A stretch of DNA of 64,000 bases from Anastatus disparis (taxonomy: Eukaryota > Arthropoda > Insecta > Hymenoptera > Eupelmidae), in assembly GCA_017163975.1 (NCBI GenBank), contig JAFFSR010000347.1:5091001-5155000 (forward strand), in the 5' to 3' direction. The position numbers and the translations under genes are program-made. The notes under the pieces are model-generated. The model searched no databases and was not told the DNA's origin. It worked only from the letters and a program-made list of their open reading frames with translations. Shown in pieces: positions 56,560-64,000 of the stretch (within the stretch, counting starts at the first letter, position 1; the number at the start of each line of letters is the position of its first letter).

Positions 56560-57050
56560 TTAATAATTAAAAATATTTTAATTAACAAATCAAAATCTAA
56601 TCGTGAATTGAAAAGGCTTTAATTAAAAAATCAAAAGGAATTCTTAATTAAATAAATTTCAATTAAGAAATCAAAATGTAATCGTGAATTGAAAGGGCTT
56701 TAATTACAAAATCAAAAGGAATTCTTAATTAAATAAATTTCAATTAAGAAATCAAAATTTAATCGTGAATTGAAAGGGCTTTAATTCCAAAATCAAAAGG
56801 AATCCTTACTTAAATAAATTTCAATTAAGAAATCAAAATGTAATCGTGAATTGAAAGGGCTTTAATTCCAAAATCAAAAGGAATTCTTAATTGAATAAAT
56901 TTCAATTAAAAAATCAAAATTTAATCGTGAATTGAAAGGGCTTTAATTCCAAAATCAAAAGGAATCCTTAATTAAATAAATTTCAATTAAGAAATCAAAA
57001 TGTAATCGTGAATTGAAAGAGCGTGTTATGATTATGATTTGTGAATTCGA
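56560..57050. repeat. 81-bp tandem repeat, about six copies
   Basis: TCGTGAATTGAAAGGGC recurs at 56601, 56682, 56763, 56844, 56925 and 57006, an exact 81-bp period. Units are about 95% alike. Each includes CAAAAGGAATTCTTAATTAA. Confidence 0.95.
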
Positions 57051-57119
57051 GGGCTTTAATTAAAAATTCCATAATTCCTTTTTAATTAAACGTTTTAAAG
57101 GAATTTTCATCATATATAT

Positions 57120-57222
57120 GTATATAGAAAAACAGATGTGGACGCGCACATACATACGCACCTGGGCTCATATATATGCAACATTTCGTGTCGACCCAAA
57201 CGCACACATACAGACAAGTTGA

Positions 57223-57260
<38 letters not shown>

Positions 57261-57374
57261 CATACATACATACATACGTGGGACATTCCACGTCAATTAG
57301 AACGCACCCACAGACAGGTTTATATATATATATGGGACATTTCATGCCAATGCGCATACACACACACAGGATTA

Positions 57375-57435
<61 letters not shown>

Positions 57436-57790
57436 GACATTTCATGTCAACTTGCACGTACTGCAAGCACAGATTTTTCTATATATATATGGGACATTTC
57501 ATGACAACTTGTACACACCTATCTAAGTACCCTTAGGTTTATATATATGAGACGTTTCATGTCAATTCGCATGCATGCACACACGCGTTCATGTACGTGG
57601 GACTTTTCATGTCGACTTACAAGCATGATATAAACATATATATATATATATATATATACATAAGGGACATTTCATGTAGAATCGCACGTACACACACAGG
57701 TTTATTCAAGTTTATATGGAACATTTAATTTCAACTCATACGCACACGCACACGCTCACACATACAAACACATATTTAACTTTATATATA
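57120..57790. repeat. (TA)n minisatellite with GGGACATTTCATGTCAAC units
   Basis: About nine units at irregular spacing (57280, 57334, 57434, 57491, 57549, 57599, 57664, 57718 and a weaker one near 57183), each following a TA run and followed by C/A-rich GCACGYACACAC words. Long open frames rich in Tyr/Ile are by-products of the TA runs. Confidence 0.9.
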
Positions 57791-57794
57791 TACA

Positions 57795-58660
57795 TACTTT
57801 ACCTTATCGATGTAGACAATATTTAAAAAATAGTTATTTATTATGCTGTGGTACCCACGATCGCCGTCTTTGGATACCTAGGTGTTAATGACAACTTAAA
57901 CATCATCTACAGCTAAAACTTTTGAAATTCAACTTATAGTTTAATAACTACTTTGAAGTTGTTTCAAATGTTATCTAGCCAAACATGGATGTTCTGAGTA
58001 AGATAAACATTGTCTACAAGAATATCTTTTGAAATTTAGCCATTATTTATTAATAACATGTACGTTTCCCGAGATGACATCTCACAATATCCAGGTGATC
58101 CTGGCTACCTGGAAATCGTCTATATGAATGAATTTTGAAATTTTCCATACCGATTATGAAGTTTACAAATATTTGCAGGGACTATGTCAAATGAAACTTG
58201 GAGATTCTTTTAGATTTCGATTCTAAGGTTGTTTGATTAGGTCGGAGAATACTCGGAAATAAAAAGATTTTAAAAGAACAATTGTTTAAGATTCATGCAA
58301 GTTCCATGAAATATGTTGATTTACTCGTAGTCGATACCCATATATAAAGATCATTCATACAAATCATCTCGCATATAAATTTGCGGTAGTATCCCTACTA
58401 ATTTATGAATTTTTCGTTCGAATAATGCCAGCGAAATTTAACTTCGAGGAAGCATATTACTATTGTAATTAGTGAATAATTTTAACATTTTTTCATCAAA
58501 CATCATTCCGATATACAGGTAATAAGCGCTATTATTTAAAAAATTTAAAAAAAGTTAATTTATTTATTTTATACTTTTTAGTCTATTTATTCAATTATTG
58601 TATTTTATTTTTAAAGCATGTTTTTAAAATTTTGTATTTTCTATTTTTAAGTTAAAATTG
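57795..58660. other. Gene-free stretch
   Basis: Loose repetition of ATCGTCTATATGAATGAATT- and TGAAATT-type words at 57900-58150 suggests an old tandem array of roughly 100-bp units. No gene. Confidence 0.4.
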
Positions 58661-58807
58661 TTTTTATTATCATTTAGAGTTACATTGCAACCAGACTTTT
58701 CGAAGATTACACTCAGGTACATCCGTTATCGGCGACTTGGTACTCCAGTTCGACCTCTTCATCGTAAATCATTATTATGCATTATAGATTCACTTTCAAA
58801 CCTTGAA

Positions 58808-59045
58808 TTAGGTTTTAGCAGCCCCGGAATCCCCCGGGGAACCCACCTCGACCCAGAGAAAACCTCTCCACTTGTACTTCCTCGGAGACGACGTCCATGC
58901 GTATTCTGGACAACGTGCATCACTTTGTGGCAATTGTTTGATCTCAAATTCGGTTTTAGCAACCCTGAAAACCCTCGAGAAACTCGCCTTGACCCAAAGA
59001 AAGCCTCCCCATTTATACTTCCTCGGAGATGACTTTTCACACCCA
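58808..59045. repeat. 150-bp tandem duplication
   Basis: TTAGGTTTTAGCAGCCCC...CTTGTACTTCCTCGGAGACGAC (58808-58895) recurs diverged at 58958-59040 (TTCGGTTTTAGCAACCCT...TTATACTTCCTCGGAGATGAC). Open frames on both strands here follow from the duplication. Confidence 0.75.
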
Positions 59046-59089
59046 TTATCATCGACCTGGATGTCCAGGTACCAAAATGACAACTGATT

Positions 59090-59770
59090 ATTGTATTGTC
59101 ATCCAAGACCAAAGTCTATGCCAATTGTCAGAATTTATATCTGTCAAAAAGTGCCTGAAATCGAGCGCGCAAGATTTGATTACAGACAGACAAACATGCA
59201 AACAGACATGAAGGCGAATATAAGAAAAGCGTATATAAAAAAATAATATTCACCTACGTTAAGTCTGCTTTGAGACTAATTATCTTTCGTTTTTTATGAC
59301 AAAAACAAGTAAATTGAATTTGAGAAAATTTCTATAAGTTACTTAAATTTATGAAAAAGTCAATATAAATTGTCATTTTTGCAGAATTATGAAGATTATG
59401 ATTATTTTCCGGAAATTATAAAGTTATGGAAATTATTTATGGAAACGTTTTCGATTGGAAAATTTGTGATTATTGCAGTTGAATTTTGTTACATCATCAT
59501 CAGTTATATCCTCGTTAAAATGACCCGAAAATTTCTAAAAGAATCGGAACAAATATTTTTCCGGTCTTTAAAGAATGTTTAAGAACTATTATGAAATGAA
59601 AATTGATAAATGTTTCAAGTTTTCCGAATCGTTCCGACATTGAAATTTCAATTATAAGCCGTTACTCATAAAATTTGGAAAAGTCTATTGTATGCAACTA
59701 TTTTTCCAGTGATTAAGTTGTAATTTATAAAATTGTGAATTTGGGTGATTCATTATGTTTCTTTCCGTAA
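59090..59770. other. Gene-free stretch
   Basis: A 70-codon frame at 59370-59582 encodes a hydrophobic helix-like segment (FVIIAVEFCYIIISYILV) but has no homology I recognise. Not called as a gene. Confidence 0.35.
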
Positions 59771-59777
59771 TATTTAT

Positions 59778-60735
59778 CTGATGTTGGAGCTACAGCAATC
59801 AAGTTTTGCTTTTTTTATTTCATTAATATCATTTTAAATTCGTAAATTAATAGTATATTGTGTAACGAGTAAGGTTTAGTTGACTATTGCGCACGAGGGC
59901 AAGTTGGCGCACGAGCGTAGCGAATAGCGCCATTGCCCGAGACTCTCTCTCTCTCATATCTGCCGTACTACTGACTCGCAATAGTATATTTCAATACTTT
60001 TTGGTACTATTATTTGTAATTAAATTACATACTTTTAGTTCACCAATTTCACGTTTATACGGAATAATTACGATTTCGTTAATGTAAAAATAATACAAGA
60101 ATAGATGATACGATTTACTTTGTCAGAGGTTAAAGCGAGATAGAGTATAAAATTCATCATATGGTCGATGAGATACAGTATGAGGGCGCTGCGCTTGTAT
60201 AAACCTTTGCGATTTTACATTAATTAACGCTTTTGCGTGACATTATTTTACAGAATGTAACGTATTTACGTGATTTAATGCAAAATAATATTATACATAG
60301 CTGTGAAACACACGCTCTCAAAAAACAACACACGCAGCGCGCGCTATTAGCTACTTACTACCCCGAAAACGCATGCGCTATAGGCCGCTTACTCAGCACG
60401 GATGAGAAAAACAAATATAATGACTTGTCCGCACTAAAGCTATGTTAATACAATAATTTTTGTTAAAATAAAAAATCATTTAAACTTGTAAATTTTTTAT
60501 GAACTTGGATTGGAAATTATATCAAGCTCGACAAACCTAATCTTAAAATACGTTACATTGAAAGTTTGTATTATTACTTTTTATGTAGTATTTTCGTGGG
60601 TTTCTTGAGTTGTCCGCACTCGAGTTGAATCTTACAAATTTTTTCTCTGTCGCAAAAAAATGTTATTAAACGCATTGTTTATTCATAACTTGGGATTGGA
60701 AATATTATTAGAAGACTGGAAGCTTCGTCATGCTC
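59778..60735 (+). mobile_element. TTAA-target MITE, copy D, split by a 0.56-kb insertion
   Basis: The left piece 59778-59855 (CTGATGTTGGAGCTACAGCA) and the right piece 60420-60735 (ending CTTCGTCATGCTC before TTAA at 60736-60739) together match copies B and C. The foreign block (about 59858-60418) is richer in GC at both ends, has GAGTAAG near its left edge and CTTACTC near its right edge, and is non-coding. It also contains a short CT run. Confidence 0.75.
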
Positions 60736-60866
60736 TTAAAAATAAAAATAATGTTATCTAATTTTAAAAATAATATTAATCTGAAAAATATATCCTCATC
60801 AGAAAAGTTATTGTAATTTATATATTTTTAGAACCTTTCCAATTTCATGTGTACCACTATGGTATT

Positions 60867-61250
60867 ATATGGGGATATCCATCCAACTTTAAATTCTCTA
60901 GTAACAGGTCATTATTTAAACTAGGTTATAATCTTTTGTGCTATCCTGTAACTCTATTTCTGATGTATTTTGTAAATGTGCCACAAACGGCGCAGCAGAT
61001 AATTCTATAAAAAGTAAATTTACACATAAGATAAATTACGGTAATTTTTTATGTGTAAAAATGAATGTTTCATAGAAATATCTACTGCGCCGTTTGTTAA
61101 ACATTTAAAAAATACATCAGAAATAGAGTTACAGGATAGCACAAAAGATTTGAACCTAGTTTAAACAATGTGCATCATGCGGTAACCCAGTAACAGCTGT
61201 AATATGACCTGTTACTAGACAATTAAAAGTTTTGTGGATATCCCCATATA
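60867..61250. repeat. Palindromic foldback element
   Basis: Outer words ATATGGGGATATCC and GGATATCCCCATATA; inner words TGTGCTATCCTGTAACTCTA and its inverse; CGGCGCAG near the loop is also paired. The right arm has about 40 bp not present at the left. Confidence 0.85.
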
Positions 61251-61584
61251 TAAAAAAATATGATTATGACTTCTTCAGATTCTTTATGAATTTCTAATAT
61301 ATTGAATAGTGATTTTTGAAGGGCATATCATAGTATTAATTAAATTAACTTATTAATAAACTGAAAAATTGCCTAGTATTAATAAATTAGTGCGATTTAT
61401 TGTATTTATTCACAAAAAAAATTTATAGCTTAGACGTGTAAAATGGCTTTATTTCCACTATCAAACAATTCCATGGTATGCCTAACTATTTCAAGAGTTA
61501 AAAAAATTTAATAATATGTATATTTTTTTATAACTTCAAGATCGTTACTGAGAATCATAAATAATTTTCACGGTATTTTATTAA

Positions 61585-61965
61585 TAGCAGGTCGTACATC
61601 TCTATCCTTTTATAATAAAAAAATTCAATTTTCTGCAAAACCTTATGATTGTAGCAAAAAATAAGAAGAAAGCCCCATCTCGTATACTAAAAAGCAATAT
61701 TTTCTCTTATGAGAAAAAATTATTTTTATCGCTTCGTTTCAAAGAAAACTTTGAAAAACTGAATTGTCCATCCAAACCTCGATATTTTATGTTTTTCAAG
61801 GTTTTTTTCAAAAGGAATCGATAAAAAAATTTTTTCCTAATCAAAGAAAATATTGCTTTTTATGATACAAGATGGGGCTTTCTCTTTATTTTTCGCTAAA
61901 ATTATTAGTTTTTGTAAAAAAATCAATTTTTTGATTACAATAGGACATATATACTCGACCTCCTC
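61585..61965. mobile_element. TTAA foldback element, family member 3
   Basis: TTAA at 61581-61584 and 61966-61969. Arms of about 150 bp with AAAGCAATATTTTCTCTTAT and its inverse. Shares ATCTCTATCCTTTT and the AATATTTTCTC block with members 1 and 2. Non-coding. Confidence 0.8.
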
Positions 61966-62114
61966 TTAAGGATCTTTAATAGCTATTAAACTCTTTACAA
62001 GATTGTAATAATTCATCTCGATTTACTTCCACAGAGTTCGTGAAGTTTCATTAACCTTTCAATCAATATACAGAAAATATAAAGATTCATCCGTATTCTT
62101 AAATGATCTTATAG

Positions 62115-62299
62115 GAGTCGGTCTGTGGCTCATTCGGTAGAGCGTTGGATTCGTAATCTCGAGGTTCCGAGTTCGAATCCCGCTCTCGGCCGATTGATAC
62201 AAGCACCACTGTACGTTACATGTGCTTTGTTCACAAACACACTTACGAGCTCCGTCGCTGATTAGCATAGCATAAATATAGCGACGTTAAAAAAAAAAA
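62115..62299 (+). mobile_element. tRNA-derived SINE with target-site duplications
   Basis: The 5' part is tRNA-like: box A TGGCTCATTCGG (62126-62137), a CGT anticodon position (62152-62154) and box B AGTTCGAATCC (62170-62180). The anticodon and T stems pair poorly, so it is not a working tRNA gene. A tRNA-unrelated body of about 95 bp follows, then a poly(A) tail (from 62289). The 14-mers AAATGATCTTATAG (62101-62114) and AAATGATCTCATAG (62300-62313) are target-site duplications with one mismatch, marking a complete insertion. Transcription would be by RNA polymerase III, with mobility dependent on a LINE. Confidence 0.88.
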
Positions 62300-62319
62300 A
62301 AATGATCTCATAGATTTAT

Positions 62320-64000
62320 AATCATTTATTTACTAATAATTTAATAAATATATTCATACGATGATAAAACGTGAAAAATATTTCTGAAGAATTTTTTAAA
62401 ATACAATCTAGAAGGATTCTCCTGAAAACTTTACAGTGCTGTTCAATTCTAAAGCGATCTTAATTGTTCATTAATTGTGAATACGATAAAATTAAGGTTA
62501 CTATTCCTTAGTAAAACTTAATGAATCAAAAAAGTTTAGAAGGTATCAACGGAAATCATGACAATTTTTTTCATAAGAGTTCACAAAGTTGTATTATGGA
62601 CTGGTACCAAAAACCGTAAAAAATTAGAAAGGTTCTTTTACATCAGAATCTTTCCAAACCTTAATGTACATGTTCACCGGGGTATTTCACCTGAATACGG
62701 AGGACATTTATAACTAATATAGGTAGCTAGGAGAGTTTCCGTAGCCGATGGAGATCCACGACTCCACCAAAGTTTTTCCTATGTATTTTGGTGCCTTGAA
62801 CACTAATTTCGAGGGTGGATAGCTGGAAAATAGTTAGGAAAATCTCTAAAGTAAATTTTCTGGTTGTTAATTCTTCGCAGAAAAACATAATTTTTCGTGT
62901 TTTTCATCAAATATTAAGTCGAAAATATTCTTATCAATTTTGCCGTACATTGCACCATTTCTCTGTAAAAACATCATAAATATAAAAAAAACTCATTTTG
63001 CCATTTTTAATGATTTTTTTTATTTTATTGCACTAATCATTGGTGACCAATATAATTAAGAATTTTTACATTTTAATTAGCTAAAATTATTCTTTAATCC
63101 ACCAACTGTTGATAAAAAAAGAATGGTTTAGGCTGGTTGCGGTCTTCCTTTAATTTTTCACGAATAATTGAACCGCTTATTCAGAAAGTACCGCGCAACG
63201 GTGCTCACATGAAAAAGTCAGGTCGGAAAATAGGGAGATTGCTATAGTAACATTAAAGTCCACGGTTCCAAAAATTTTTTTATATATTTTGTCACTAAAC
63301 ATTAATTTAAAGGGGGTGAAGTCGGAAAATGTCCAGGAAAATTTGTATGATATAATTTCCAAAAATTTGAAAAGTCTATTTTTCAAATAAAAAACATTTT
63401 GTCGCTTATTTCATGCAATTTTCATGCCAAAGTTATAAAAAAGAATAAGTTTTATAATTTTTTTCAATTTTTCATATTAGAATGAGACTATTGTTACAGT
63501 GCAGCAGAGATTAGAATAGGATTTCCTAAAATTTTATTTCATTAGCTAAATTTATGTTATAATTTATAAATACGTTTAATTAATCGTTATTTGTATTTTA
63601 ATCTTATTACATTTTTTACATGTAGAATTTTTGCTACAAAAACAATATGTACAGTACGCTATTCATTATTTTATGAAGTTTAAAAAACTTGTGTTTTTAT
63701 AATTTATAAAATTTTTTAACGAAGTACAATTTTTTTCTGTGAACTACTCTTTTACTGTTACATATTTTGTAAAAATATATCTTTTTAATAAAAAAAAACA
63801 GGAATATGATTGATTGAAAATATTAATTTTAATTAATTTAATTTATGTATAACCCTGTTGAAAAAACTCACTGACATGGTAACATTTTTTTTTAACTATT
63901 AATAATTGAATTTATTGATTTGTTGATTGTAATTCTTTAATCATTTATTTTATTTCCGCAATTCAATCCAAAATATCCTTAATTTATAATCCTTCAGTTG
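62320..64000. other. Gene-free AT-rich stretch with a diverged duplication
   Basis: No gene. The block near 62765-62860 (TTTTGGTGCCTTGAACACTA then GGAAAATAGTTAGGAAAAT) resembles 63275-63345 (TTTTGTCACTAAACATTAAT then GGAAAATGTCCAGGAAAAT), suggesting an old tandem duplication with a period of about 0.5 kb. Confidence 0.4.

Noticed and set aside
57138..57536. Open frames of 116-132 codons on plus and 93 on minus
   Set aside because: They are produced by TA runs (Tyr/Ile repeats) in all frames and contain no protein motif.
58658..59112. Overlapping 91-124 codon frames on both strands
   Set aside because: They span a 150-bp tandem duplication and lack recognisable motifs; open frames on both strands point to composition.
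59370..59582. 70-codon frame with a hydrophobic segment
   Set aside because: Single short frame in AT-rich DNA with no homology I recognise; hydrophobic stretches are common in such frames.
62115..62190. A functional tRNA-Thr gene
   Set aside because: Boxes A and B are present, but anticodon and T stems do not pair properly, and poly(A) plus flanking duplications show a SINE insertion.
1..64000. Integrated polydnavirus or other viral segment
   Set aside because: No viral structural or virulence gene families, excision motifs or gene clusters were recognised; all coding relics that can be identified belong to transposable elements.

Overview
This is an AT-rich eukaryotic window, most like a repeat-dense insect chromosome. 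The families present (I-type non-LTR element, Copia and Gypsy LTR elements, Helitrons, TA- and TTAA-target MITEs, a tRNA-derived SINE) suggest an insect and perhaps a parasitoid hymenopteran, but nothing in the sequence proves the species. I found no convincing host protein-coding gene. Nearly every open frame longer than about 150 codons belongs to a mobile element, and most are damaged.

Layout. 0-13 kb: three diverged copies of one DNA-transposon family that encodes a protein I cannot assign to a named superfamily. Copy 1 is a decayed fragment at the window edge. Copy 2 (4163-8366) and copy 3 (9265-12786) have long terminal inverted repeats of about 424 and 506 bp and sit in TA/TATA-type targets. 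Between copies 1 and 2 lie remnants of an F54H12.3-type integrase and of a second unknown mobile-element protein; between copies 2 and 3 is a short non-autonomous Helitron. 14-22 kb: Helitron Rep/helicase remnants in both orientations, ending in a hairpin-CTAG terminus. 23-32 kb: no genes; a nest of foldback elements forming a 7-kb inverted-repeat structure around minisatellite arrays. 32.6-38.2 kb: a 5'-truncated I-clade-like non-LTR element (minus strand) split by a 1.05-kb TA-flanked MITE. 38.5-44.5 kb: a nearly complete Copia element (minus strand) with 216-bp LTRs about 98.6% identical, carrying a 1.1-kb TA element and a 403-bp TTAA MITE. 46.6-54.9 kb: a decayed Gypsy/Ty3 element whose probable 5' LTR holds two MITEs and whose gag is split by about 2.5 kb containing a foldback and a Mutator-like fragment. 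55-64 kb: tandem arrays, palindromes, a TTAA MITE split by an insertion, and an intact-looking tRNA-derived SINE with target-site duplications.

How the parts work together: the window is a layered insertion record. Autonomous elements (the unknown TIR family, Helitron, I, Copia, Gypsy) supply enzymes. Short TA- and TTAA-flanked elements have jumped into them, in places two deep (TTAA MITE inside TA element inside Copia). The best candidate for something undescribed is the TIR family at 1-12.8 kb, with conserved D...DGAxxHFKNR...HGKGxxDG blocks. The large foldback at 24.4-31.7 kb and the minisatellite at 57.2-57.8 kb, built of units resembling the copy-2 terminus, also deserve a look.
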